Source: Marinifilaceae bacterium (lineage in GTDB: Bacteria; Bacteroidota; Bacteroidia; Bacteroidales; Marinifilaceae). Taken from it: a DNA stretch of 64,000 nt. This document shows positions 43,177-51,628 of the stretch, piece by piece. The first letter of the stretch is position 1. Every line of letters starts with the position of its first letter. Below the pieces are notes generated by a model. It had not been told where the DNA came from and did not search any database. It saw nothing but the letters and a program-made list of their open reading frames with translations. The position numbers were made by a program, and so were the translations under genes. The DNA lies in contig JAFGYE010000098.1 in the NCBI GenBank assembly GCA_016936255.1, positions 1 to 64,000 on the forward strand, read 5' to 3'.

Positions 43177-43255
43177 ATATTCTGAATTATAGATGTGCTG
43201 AGAAAACTTGTTCCGTGAGAAAAGTCCTCTTAAGGGAATTTTGAGGTGTTTTTAC

Positions 43256-44335
43256 TTACTGCTGTTTTATTTTCGCAACCAATTCGGTCAAAGTCAAGAA
43301 TGTTATTTCACTTTTTCCGGCTTGGTGTATTAAATAAAGTAAGGCATCCGGGTAATAAAAATCTTTTGGATGACCAACCAAAATAAAGGGATGAAACAGT
43401 ATTGCTGAATGTTTCTGAAGCCTGATTGCCGCTTTTAAAAAGTTTCTCATTTTCCCTTTCGAGAACAAACAAAAATCCCAGGTTAAGGCCTCTTCCTGAA
43501 GCAAAAACTGAACCGTCTCCCATTTTGATTTCTTTGCGCTGTTGTTTTTAAATTTCTCCAAGGAATTGGCTTTATTCTGCATTGCAGATTTTATGCGTAC
43601 TGCATCGTATTTTAGGATTCGTCTTCGCTTTTGAGCAAAAATTGGCAGTTCCAAAAATCCACTGCTAATTCCGTTTGAACTCATCAAAGAATTATTGGAT
43701 GCATACCAGTAAGCTTTGGTTTCTGAAATATTTGAATAATCGTATTTCGATAGATTGCCTTCCGCTTTTCCCCCATAATAAACCGAGCTGTCTGCAATAA
43801 AGGAATGCTGCTTAAGAACTTTCAGCAATCGGTCAGATGGATCGATATTGTACCCTCCAGCCCGAAGTATGTTGCACTTGTATTCAGAATTTATCGGTTG
43901 CAGAATGGACTCCAAAGTCTCTTTTCCCTTTCGGATTAGTTCCGGCAATCCCATGCTAATGGTTTCGTCCGGCTGATCGGGCACCTCAGGCAACCTCCAG
44001 TAATCCAAATTCAGCAGCCATTCCCCTTTTTCATATTTTGCATCAATCCATTGCGGATGCAGGTGCAATTGTACATCGTGCCCCAATTGATAAGCTCTCT
44101 GTATTTGCTCTTTCATGGCAGTTGCAGGATTCGACGAATATCCCATTGTAATGCCACTCCCGTAAGCTTCCTTCAGCTTCCAGTATTCTACCACCTCAAA
44201 AAATATAGTCAGTTTAATCTTGTGCTGTTCGCAAATACCCAACATTCTATTGGTTGGCTCAATGATGTGCTTGAAAACATCGCCCCGACCAGAACCAAAA
44301 AGTTCGTAGTCGAGTGTTAGGCAAAGAGAGATCAT
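43256..44335 (-). CDS. Polysaccharide deacetylase-like (NodB-fold) protein
   Basis: A 359-residue protein with a carbohydrate-esterase-4-like fold. SLCLTLDYELFG supplies the N-terminal Asp, and GHDVQLHLHPQWIDA the His pair expected to bind the metal. ILRAGGYNI corresponds to the Arg/Gly block of motif 3. No signal peptide is present, so it probably acts in the cytoplasm on a lipid- or nucleotide-linked sugar. Removal of an N-acetyl group would free an amine for the acylating enzymes encoded nearby; this is inferred. Confidence 0.7.
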   Translation of the reverse strand: MISLCLTLDYELFGSGRGDVFKHIIEPTNRMLGICEQHKIKLTIFFEVVEYWKLKEAYGSGITMGYSSNPATAMKEQIQRAYQLGHDVQLHLHPQWIDAKYEKGEWLLNLDYWRLPEVPDQPDETISMGLPELIRKGKETLESILQPINSEYKCNILRAGGYNIDPSDRLLKVLKQHSFIADSSVYYGGKAEGNLSKYDYSNISETKAYWYASNNSLMSSNGISSGFLELPIFAQKRRRILKYDAVRIKSAMQNKANSLEKFKNNSAKKSKWETVQFLLQEEALTWDFCLFSKGKMRNFLKAAIRLQKHSAILFHPFILVGHPKDFYYPDALLYLIHQAGKSEITFLTLTELVAKIKQQ

Positions 44336-44365
44336 GAGATTTTGATGGTTTAACTGGTTTGGTAT

Positions 44366-44653
44366 TTATTTCAGATGCAGACTTTGTACATTGATACATT
44401 GCTCTTGCATTGCTTCGGGTTGCTTTTGTATTTCTTCAGGTTGCTCTTGCGTTTCTTCCATGTTCCCATCCATTTCTTCTATGTTTCCATGCGTTTCTTC
44501 ATGTTGCTTTTGCATTTCTTCCACGTTCCCATGCATTTCTTCGCGTTGATCAGGCATTTCTTCGACGTTCCCATGCATTTCTTCTACTTTCCCATACATT
44601 TCTTCACGTTGCTCTTGCATTTCTTCGCATTGCTTTTGCGATTTCCCTTGCAT
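44366..44653 (-). CDS. Putative heptad-repeat peptide encoded by a 21-bp minisatellite
   Basis: A 95-residue reading frame made almost wholly of seven-residue repeats of EEM-x4 (EEMQEQR, EEMYGKV, EEMHGNV, EEMPDQR and so on, about eleven units) with a short unique head (MQGKSQKQC) and tail (INVQSLHLK). The regular Met at the third place and charged Glu pairs would suit an amphipathic coiled coil, though Gly-Asn in half the units weakens this. It lies 33 bp after the ATP-grasp stop and 30 bp before the deacetylase start, spaced like an operon gene. I know no family for it; it may also be a non-coding repeat whose period happens to keep a frame open. Confidence 0.4.
   Translation of the reverse strand: MQGKSQKQCEEMQEQREEMYGKVEEMHGNVEEMPDQREEMHGNVEEMQKQHEETHGNIEEMDGNMEETQEQPEEIQKQPEAMQEQCINVQSLHLK
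44399..44629. repeat. 21-bp tandem repeat, 11 copies of two alternating types
   Basis: Eleven 21-bp units share ATTTCTTC. Type 1 units begin TTGCTTTTGC or TTGCTCTTGC (44399, 44420, 44441, 44504, 44609) and type 2 begin GTTCCCATGC or similar (44462, 44483, 44525, 44567, 44588), with a hybrid at 44546. A decayed twelfth unit follows at 44630. The period is a multiple of three, so all frames on both strands stay largely open. Confidence 0.92.
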
Positions 44654-44686
44654 ATCTGATTGAATATTTTCTTTGTTGGTCTTCTT

Positions 44687-45787
44687 TCAGCGTTTCACCT
44701 GTCGGAAAAACGGTTTCAAATCACCGATATCCCACACATCAAAAGTTCTGCTGCTGAAGTTGAACAGGACTGAGAACATGTGCATTATCTTTCCCGGGTT
44801 TTTAGCAATTAAAACCATGTCGCGCAGAACATTCATCCATTGAACCTGTTTGGAATTCTTTTGATTACTAACGCACTCTCCTAAAATATAGGGGATCAAA
44901 TCAGGATATTTCAGTTTCATGATCCGGATAAAACCAAACGGCCGGGGGTTCACCTCCAAAAGATAAGGCTCGCCATTAAAAATTTTAAATTCAACATCTA
45001 AAAAACCGGTAAATAATGTTTTGCCAATTAATTGAATGGATTTTTCTTCTATAATTTCGGCAAATCCGCCACAATATTCTTCCACAACCGAAGAGACTCC
45101 CGAACGATAATGCCGGACTTCATTCACACAAATGCCTGCCACTAAATTTCCTTGATCGAAATAAGCTCCATAGGAGTAATTATTTTGCAAATCTGCTCCC
45201 AAAAACTGCTGCATAACCAGCGATTGTTTTTCGCGTTCGCCAAGAGTTTGATAAAGATTCTTTACCTCTTTTATATTGTGCACCAAACAGGTTTTGAAGG
45301 CTGGTTTTTCATACAAATAGATATCCTGATTCCACTTTACGATTTGCGGAAATGTAAAACGCCTGTAATCGGTATCGTGATTCAATTGACTCAGAAGAAT
45401 TGATTTTGGGTATTTGCAATTAATCTCCTCAGCCAATTGGTAGGTATGCAGTTTGTTTAAAAAAATAGATAAAGCCTCTTTATCCTTAGGTACAACATTA
45501 AACAGAGTGAAAAACCCGGGAAAATTCTTCATCAGAAAAGACAGGTAAAAACCACTCGCTACGATACAATCCTGCATCTGATTTTTCGAGGCTAAATCAG
45601 TCAATTTGCCAATCAAATCTTCTTCTGTATCAACAATTAATTTTATGCCGTAACGGGAATACATGGCAATTTCGTTTTTGCGCCCCAGTACAGTAACCAA
45701 ATATCCTATCCGACTATATTCCCGCAATAAAAATAAAGCTTGTGGTCCCGCGCCAACAATCACAATCTGCTTCTGAATCAGGCTCAT
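44687..45787 (-). CDS. ATP-grasp carboxylate-amine ligase-like protein (1)
   Basis: A 366-residue protein. A Rossmann-like preATP-grasp part starts IVIVGAGPQALFLLREY; central strands include VMQQFLGADLQNNYSYGAYF, and the metal-binding end is GFLDVEFKIFNGEPYLLEVNPRPFGFIRI, with the Glu and Asn-x-Arg that bind Mg-ATP. Such enzymes ligate a carboxylate to an amine, hydroxyl or thiol by acyl-phosphate chemistry. Its ATG overlaps the stop of the CapK gene by four bases (ATGA), indicating coupling. A role in amide decoration of a sugar is inferred from neighbours. Confidence 0.75.
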   Translation of the reverse strand: MSLIQKQIVIVGAGPQALFLLREYSRIGYLVTVLGRKNEIAMYSRYGIKLIVDTEEDLIGKLTDLASKNQMQDCIVASGFYLSFLMKNFPGFFTLFNVVPKDKEALSIFLNKLHTYQLAEEINCKYPKSILLSQLNHDTDYRRFTFPQIVKWNQDIYLYEKPAFKTCLVHNIKEVKNLYQTLGEREKQSLVMQQFLGADLQNNYSYGAYFDQGNLVAGICVNEVRHYRSGVSSVVEEYCGGFAEIIEEKSIQLIGKTLFTGFLDVEFKIFNGEPYLLEVNPRPFGFIRIMKLKYPDLIPYILGECVSNQKNSKQVQWMNVLRDMVLIAKNPGKIMHMFSVLFNFSSRTFDVWDIGDLKPFFRQVKR

Positions 45788-47061
45788 TTTTTTTCAATTT
45801 GAGATACAACTAAATTAAACTTCCCTCTGTGGCTTCTGATCAATCCCTGCGTTTCAATTTTTTCAAACCTGATTCTGCAATCAGCCCCCAATAAAGCTCT
45901 TAAGTTTTGTTCCAGTTTTGTGCAATCTAATTTTGTAAACCCTTTATCAGGGACTAGATTTACGGTTATTTCTCCCACGGTATTTTGAATAATTTGAGCC
46001 GCCAGAAGCTGATTTATTTTCTTAAAAGCCAAATCCAATCGTCCAATTCGCTGACCATCTTTTAAAATCACATAATCATCATCACGACCTTCTATTTTTT
46101 GAACCACACAGGCTCCGTTACTTGTGGGTGCCAATTGAATTATATCATCTACCTTATAACGAATTAAAGGAAATGCCCTGTTGATAAATCCGGTTGTTAT
46201 TAAATGATTGTCGGCAAATTCGGTATGAGAATACAATGGAAATTCATGATAATAAGAATCATTAAACTGCCCAAAAGCAACTGTTTGTTCTGCATTTCCA
46301 TACCAATCGAATATTTTGGTATGGAAAACTTTCTCTACAATTTCTCTTTGGAAATCGTGCAATACCTCCGATGAAGTAAATGCAAGCGGAATGCTTAATT
46401 CCAAATTCGCTTTGTACAATTCTGTGGCCAATATGTGCATTGAGCTTGGATATGCCTTTATTACTTTAGGCTGAAAATCCGTAATCATTTTATGAATCCT
46501 GCCAATTTCATCCGCCCCCAAATGAAAACTGGAGATGTACAAAACATTATTGCTTTTATCGAAATAAGAAACTGTATTCCTATCCAGTACACCTCGAAGG
46601 GAAACAACAGGATCGCCTAAATGATACCCGTGCTTTTGCTGGAAAAAATGTCCGTAAGCATATTCTTTTATTGTAGATGAAAAATCCCGGTATACCTGAA
46701 GAGGTGTTCCTGTTGTACCGCTCGAATAGGCTTTAAAAACAGTAAATTTTGATTTGGTTAAAATATCGGCACTGTTTTTTTTAACAATCGATTTATTGAT
46801 GATTGGTAATTTATTTATATCCGATAATTTTTTAACCGAATCAATAGTTAATCCATGAGACTGATACAGATTTTTATAGAATTTTGAATTTTCAAAAGCA
46901 TTTTTAAATTGTTTTACAAACTCCTGCTCTTTTAATTCCAATAACTCCTGCTTCGAACAATTACTCAAATCAATAATTTTTCTGAGTTCTCTTTCGAAAC
47001 CACTTCCGAACTTAATTTTATAGGCAATCAAATCTTTGATTAATCGATATGTCATATTCAA
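45784..47061 (-). CDS. CapK/PaaK-type adenylate-forming ligase (1)
   Basis: A 425-residue member of the phenylacetate-CoA ligase/CapK branch of the adenylate-forming superfamily. The phosphate-binding loop is AYSSGTTGTPLQVYRD, and PKVIKAYPSSMHILATELYK, LAFTSSEVLHDFQREIVEKV and FDWYGNAEQT are the A4-A5-like blocks, followed by the C-terminal lid region. CapK-type proteins recur in capsule clusters; in related systems they activate an acyl acid as AMP ester. It is a tandem paralogue of the next upstream gene (11-bp gap), clearly similar along its length. Confidence 0.85.
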   Translation of the reverse strand: MNMTYRLIKDLIAYKIKFGSGFERELRKIIDLSNCSKQELLELKEQEFVKQFKNAFENSKFYKNLYQSHGLTIDSVKKLSDINKLPIINKSIVKKNSADILTKSKFTVFKAYSSGTTGTPLQVYRDFSSTIKEYAYGHFFQQKHGYHLGDPVVSLRGVLDRNTVSYFDKSNNVLYISSFHLGADEIGRIHKMITDFQPKVIKAYPSSMHILATELYKANLELSIPLAFTSSEVLHDFQREIVEKVFHTKIFDWYGNAEQTVAFGQFNDSYYHEFPLYSHTEFADNHLITTGFINRAFPLIRYKVDDIIQLAPTSNGACVVQKIEGRDDDYVILKDGQRIGRLDLAFKKINQLLAAQIIQNTVGEITVNLVPDKGFTKLDCTKLEQNLRALLGADCRIRFEKIETQGLIRSHRGKFNLVVSQIEKK

Positions 47062-47071
47062 AGTTTATAGT

Positions 47072-48391
47072 TTAAGCCTCCTGCATAATTTCTCTTATCA
47101 CCTGATTTTTCTGCTGAGAATCAAGTTTTGAAACCATCAGATTGTACTTCCCTGATGCTGTTCGAATAATTTGGTCTTCGCCGATTTCTTTGTAATGAAT
47201 CTTGCAATCAGCACCCAAAAGTTGAGTTAAATTCTTAATTAGTTCTGATTTATTGCCCTCGGTAAAATTGTAATCCGGAATGATATTCAAATCTATTTCG
47301 CCTGCTGCATTCTGAACTATTTGTGCTCCCAGAATGTTCTTTACGTTGCTAAAATTAAAAGCATGATCCAAAAGGCCGATTTGCTGCCCGTTTTTAAGTT
47401 CTATGTACTGATTATCCCGTCCTAAAATACGGCTGGTACAACAATGAATGCAGCTGCTACCGCACTTCAGTTTTATCACATCATCAATTTTGTAACGAAT
47501 CAACGGAAAAGACTTATTAATAAAACCCGTAGTAATGATGCACTTTTCCTTCGCCTCAATATGAGCATACAAAGGAATATCCTGATACAAATCCTTCTTT
47601 ACCTGACCTAAAGAGATGGTCTGTTCAGAATTCCCATACCAATCAAAAATCTTCGTTTGCAGAACCTTTTCAATAATGCTTCGTTGAAAATCGTGCAGCA
47701 CTTCGGAAGACGTAAATGCCAGTGGAATTTGCAAATCAAGTCCTGCTTTGTACAATTCTACCGAAAGAATCTGCAGGGATGATGGATATGCCTTTACTAC
47801 CTTGGGACCGAAATCCTTAATTAACTGATAATACTTCCGAATGTTTTTCTCATTCAGATTATAGCTCGACAAATGAAGGGTATTTAATGAGCGATCGTAT
47901 CTTGATATTTCTCTCTGATCTAAATCACCCTTAATCGAAATCACCTTATCGCCCAATTGATAACCGTGCGACATTTGAAAATAGTATCCGTAAGAATACT
48001 CTTTACAAACCGATTGATAATCGCGGTACAGCTTTAACGGCGATCCGGTTGTTCCGCTGGTATAAGCGGTATAAACAAACAATTTATTACAGGTTAGCAA
48101 TTCATCAACCCGATGGCGTATATCTTCTTTTGTGATGATAGGAATCAATTTTGCATCATCAGTTGACTGGATTGAATTTAAGTTCAATCCGTGCTCCTGA
48201 TAAAGCTTATTATAAAATTTAGAATTGGTAAATGCATTTTGATATTGCTTTACAAATTCCTGATTTTTAAGTTCTAACAATTGAGATTCGCTAATTGAGT
48301 ATAAGTCGGCTATCCGCTGTAATTCTTTTGAAAACCGGTAACCAAACTTAATTTTGCTCAATAAGTAATCCCTTACTGCTCTGTAGTTCAT
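47072..48391 (-). CDS. CapK/PaaK-type adenylate-forming ligase (2)
   Basis: A 439-residue paralogue of the preceding ligase, aligning from the first residues (NYRAVRDYLLSKIKFGYRF against TYRLIKDLIAYKIKFGSGF). The loop is AYTSGTTGSPLKLYRD and the core FDWYGNSEQTISLGQ. The conserved N-terminus supports the start at 48391 although it overlaps the glycosyltransferase gene by 44 bp. It differs by Cys residues in SSCIHCCTSRILGRDNQYIE before the lid. The duplicated pair could activate two acids, or one could act as transferase. Confidence 0.83.
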   Translation of the reverse strand: MNYRAVRDYLLSKIKFGYRFSKELQRIADLYSISESQLLELKNQEFVKQYQNAFTNSKFYNKLYQEHGLNLNSIQSTDDAKLIPIITKEDIRHRVDELLTCNKLFVYTAYTSGTTGSPLKLYRDYQSVCKEYSYGYYFQMSHGYQLGDKVISIKGDLDQREISRYDRSLNTLHLSSYNLNEKNIRKYYQLIKDFGPKVVKAYPSSLQILSVELYKAGLDLQIPLAFTSSEVLHDFQRSIIEKVLQTKIFDWYGNSEQTISLGQVKKDLYQDIPLYAHIEAKEKCIITTGFINKSFPLIRYKIDDVIKLKCGSSCIHCCTSRILGRDNQYIELKNGQQIGLLDHAFNFSNVKNILGAQIVQNAAGEIDLNIIPDYNFTEGNKSELIKNLTQLLGADCKIHYKEIGEDQIIRTASGKYNLMVSKLDSQQKNQVIREIMQEA

Positions 48392-49430
48392 GGTAAATTG
48401 AAAATAGAGTTTTTAAAACGCTTTGAGGATAGAAGTCAACACTCCCTTTTGCCGACCTTTCAGAGTAAATCTGTATCAAATTATGGTTGTTTAGTAGTTT
48501 TAAAATGGCTTTTTTTATCGCTTCCTCATTTCCGGCATCAACTAAAATGCCATTCTTGTATTTGTAAATTAAATCAGGGATTCCTCCCGCATTACTTGAT
48601 ATTATTGGAAGTGAATAACTCATTGCTTCCAAAATAGATAAAGGCAATCCTTCCTTGTATGAAGGCAAAATAAAAATGTGCGATGAGCGCATCAACTGAT
48701 CTTTTTTCTTTGTATCTGCCCAACCTTCAAATTGTACCAAACTCTCCAATCTCCATCTCGAAATATACCTTTTTAGCCGGGACACTTCTCCATTACCGGC
48801 AATCTTCAAAATTAATTTCCCCTCAAAATCAGTTCTGTTTTTCGAAATGGTTTTTAATAAATCAAATATTCCCTTATTGTCACCAATTAAGCCCAAAAAG
48901 AGAAACTGAAGTTTGCCATTCAACACTATTTTATTGGGTTCAGCCGGAGGAATAATCATGTTGTTTAAAATCACCACACGCTTCGGATGAAAAGCGCTGG
49001 AAAAGAAATGCTTCCACTTTTCAGTCAGGCAAAAAACAACATCGGCAGACTGAATCACATAACGAATTCTCTTTTGTATAAATACCGGTGATTCCAAATA
49101 AAAATCGCGAAACCCACCTCCGTGGATATGATAGATCAGTTTCTTGTTAAACAGCCTGTGAACTATCGAGAACAGAATGTATTTGCGGTAAAAACTGCCT
49201 TTCGATGCTCCGTGAATATGAATAATTTTAATCTCTGAATCTTTTAAAAGGCGAAATATCAATTCAATTACACAAACAGGGAACCAAATACTATTCAACA
49301 CTTTTGAGTTGAATCGATGCGTAACAATCAGTTTAAATGGTTTGATGTGTTTCGAATAATTATTTACACACAAGCCGATTCCACCTTTACTTTTTGTATT
49401 CCCAGGAGCAATAAATAATACTTCTTTCAT
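48348..49430 (-). CDS. GT4-type glycosyltransferase
   Basis: A 360-residue GT-B enzyme. The acceptor domain starts MKEVLFIAPGNTKSKGGIGL and contains IHIHGASKGSFYRK; the donor domain has QFLFLGLIGDNKGIFDLLKT and the retaining E-x7-E motif in LPSYKEGLPLSILEAMSYSL with PIISSNAGGIPDLI. It adds a sugar from a nucleotide donor to the growing lipid-linked unit on the cytosolic face. Its last 44 bases overlap the start of the CapK gene. Confidence 0.92.
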   Translation of the reverse strand: MKEVLFIAPGNTKSKGGIGLCVNNYSKHIKPFKLIVTHRFNSKVLNSIWFPVCVIELIFRLLKDSEIKIIHIHGASKGSFYRKYILFSIVHRLFNKKLIYHIHGGGFRDFYLESPVFIQKRIRYVIQSADVVFCLTEKWKHFFSSAFHPKRVVILNNMIIPPAEPNKIVLNGKLQFLFLGLIGDNKGIFDLLKTISKNRTDFEGKLILKIAGNGEVSRLKRYISRWRLESLVQFEGWADTKKKDQLMRSSHIFILPSYKEGLPLSILEAMSYSLPIISSNAGGIPDLIYKYKNGILVDAGNEEAIKKAILKLLNNHNLIQIYSERSAKGSVDFYPQSVLKTLFSIYHELQSSKGLLIEQN

Positions 49431-49475
49431 TAGAAATGTAATATGAAGTTTATAAGGTGAAAAACAGTTTCATTT

Positions 49476-50411
49476 TCAAGAATACTGATCTATGATTTGA
49501 ACGCTGACTTTCCTGTTTTCTGATTTTAATTTCAACTGCAAAGGTTGAATGTACTGATGCCACAAACCCAACATGCGTGCAATGTTCTCGTATTTCCCTC
49601 CTTTTGTATTGATAGAAACTCTGGGGAGTTCATACATTCCATTATTTTCCCGATTAAGATTCGGATTCGTAGTAAAAGCCATTTTATAGCCATTCTTTTT
49701 TAAGAATTCAAAATCCCTTTCATCGTAATCGCCGTTTGGATATGCGAACGAATTAATTTCCGTATTCAACCAGCTCTCTAAAATCTTTTTCGATTCGGAA
49801 TACTCAAATGCCAGTTCCTCATTGGTACATTGAATACCAATTGGATGGTGATAGCTATGCGATCCGATGGTAACCAGCGGATGCCTGTGCAAGTATTCCA
49901 GTTCTTTCAGATTTACAGCCGATCTCTTTAATACACGTTCTGCGACAGCATTTCGAACATATTCCATCCGCTGACTGTTTCTCATCTTTTTTAAATCCTC
50001 TGCCCCCCTTATTTCGGGATACTTACTTTTTAGATAGGGAACGTATTCCCACCAATAATTCCCCGAGACAACCGGTTTAACAGGTGTGAAAATTGAAATT
50101 GGAATTTGATATTTCTCAATTATTGGAATCAATTTTAAGTTCCCTTTCCATGCATCATCAAACGAAACAAAGGCTTTCCTTTCCTTCAACTCCTCTCTGC
50201 CAAGTGCAAGATCATACAATTCCTTCCCGCTGATAAAATGGAAATTATTCGCTCTTAAAAACAGAATTATTCCTTGAAATAAAAAAGGAGACGGGTTGTG
50301 AAAATAGATAGACAAAACATGTTTGTCAAACTTTTGCAATGCAACTCCTTTGTAGAAAAAAATCACCACAAAACCCAAAAAATCGCCTATCACTTTTTTA
50401 ATCCTCTGCAT
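49476..50411 (-). CDS. Polysaccharide deacetylase (CE4-like)
   Basis: A 311-residue protein with an N-terminal hydrophobic segment (VIGDFLGFVVIFFYKGVAL) that may anchor it to the inner membrane. The catalytic motifs are intact: SFDDAWKGN (Asp-Asp), TIGSHSYHHPIG (His-x3-His) and FAYPNGDYD. It is expected to remove N- or O-acetyl groups from the polymer or a precursor. It overlaps the upstream acyltransferase gene by 14 bp. Confidence 0.85.
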   Translation of the reverse strand: MQRIKKVIGDFLGFVVIFFYKGVALQKFDKHVLSIYFHNPSPFLFQGIILFLRANNFHFISGKELYDLALGREELKERKAFVSFDDAWKGNLKLIPIIEKYQIPISIFTPVKPVVSGNYWWEYVPYLKSKYPEIRGAEDLKKMRNSQRMEYVRNAVAERVLKRSAVNLKELEYLHRHPLVTIGSHSYHHPIGIQCTNEELAFEYSESKKILESWLNTEINSFAYPNGDYDERDFEFLKKNGYKMAFTTNPNLNRENNGMYELPRVSINTKGGKYENIARMLGLWHQYIQPLQLKLKSENRKVSVQIIDQYS

Positions 50412-51480
50412 GACAATGAACTTTTTTTAGTTGGTTAACCACCGCATGATCAGTCTTTTTTACCCGATACATTAAATATGGCAAGGCCAAAAGAGATTTC
50501 AACCGATATTTAAAATCAAAACACATGTAAGATGGCTCTGCCTGCTTTGTAAATTGAAACTTATAAGCATCTAAACCAATTCCAAATGAGAATTTTGCCT
50601 GCTCTTTCTTAAAACTGTTTTGAATGTTGCAATTCATACAATGGATGCCGGCCCCATAGGTTTTATAATCCCTATCGAAAGCACAATCAATTGCCAATCG
50701 TTTTCCATTTTTGTCGATATTGATAACGTAGGCCACAGCGATCTTATTAAATTTCACAAACAAAACCTCAGATGAATAATTTTTATACATTTTAAGGAAG
50801 AATTTTTCTTTGTTGGAATCACCATATACAAAGCCTTTCCCATCAACAATTTTCGATTTTGCCAGTCTTCTAATTTCCTTGAAATTTGATTCATTGATCT
50901 TTTCTGCAGACAATTCAAATTTGAATCCATCCCTATCTATTTTCCGAAGAGTTCTATCCAATTGCTTCCTAAACCGCTTCGCATAGGCCTCCATCAAAAA
51001 ATTCTGATATCCTGAATATTCCACCATCGGAATAACAGGTTCACCTGCATAATGGTATAACTTATACTTCCCGTTTAAAACGGATGATTTTGGCAGGTAT
51101 TTAAGAAAAATAAAATGATAGTTAATGTTCTTTTTTATCCAATGTTTTAGTTCACCGGCAAAATCAAGTCCCAAAGGTTTTAAAGAGATCACGTCATTTC
51201 CCATGCTGCACCACTGCTGATCCAAAAACTCAACAAATGTAAGCTTTAGACATTTGCAGTAAATCCGCTGCAACTTTACAAGAGGAACAATTGCAGCCAG
51301 TTTCCCATTGCAATAAGCGGAAATAATGTAAGGTCGTTTTTTGTAACCCAATACATTGTTTTCAACGTCTTTAAAAATTGAGAACCAATTGGAAATCCAG
51401 TTGGAATCACAACTTAAAAAATCGCCGTGATAATCAATTTCCTCCAGTTCTTTAAGTGAAATAAATTGAAAGTTGTACAT
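50398..51480 (-). CDS. CelD/FemAB-like GNAT acyltransferase (1)
   Basis: A 360-residue protein with the double-GNAT arrangement of the CelD/BcsL and FemAB superfamily. SKIVDGKGFVY and EVLFVKFNKIAVAYVINIDK lie in the second GNAT lobe, and FGIGLDAYKFQFTKQAEP is the characteristic glycine-rich end block. No signal peptide. FemAB members transfer aminoacyl groups from tRNA and CelD members transfer acyl-CoA groups; which applies here is not visible. It overlaps the deacetylase start by 14 bp, suggesting deacetylate-then-acylate chemistry on one sugar. It is a paralogue of the next gene. Confidence 0.75.
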   Translation of the reverse strand: MYNFQFISLKELEEIDYHGDFLSCDSNWISNWFSIFKDVENNVLGYKKRPYIISAYCNGKLAAIVPLVKLQRIYCKCLKLTFVEFLDQQWCSMGNDVISLKPLGLDFAGELKHWIKKNINYHFIFLKYLPKSSVLNGKYKLYHYAGEPVIPMVEYSGYQNFLMEAYAKRFRKQLDRTLRKIDRDGFKFELSAEKINESNFKEIRRLAKSKIVDGKGFVYGDSNKEKFFLKMYKNYSSEVLFVKFNKIAVAYVINIDKNGKRLAIDCAFDRDYKTYGAGIHCMNCNIQNSFKKEQAKFSFGIGLDAYKFQFTKQAEPSYMCFDFKYRLKSLLALPYLMYRVKKTDHAVVNQLKKVHCHAED

Positions 51481-51628
51481 GCTTTAAAGAATTAAAACTG
51501 ACCGTTTTTTTACGATATGTTTTTGGAAAAAAAATACTGATTCAAATACTTTTATTTCTGTAACCGCCTTGGTTCTTTGTAACAAGATCATCTTAAATTT
51601 ACATTCATCACTAACTTTGGCTAACTGA

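Noticed and set aside
44375-44757. Plus-strand reading frames across the 21-bp repeats
   Set aside because: They are open only because the period is a multiple of three; they oppose the operon and read as Phe/Leu/His-rich repeats.
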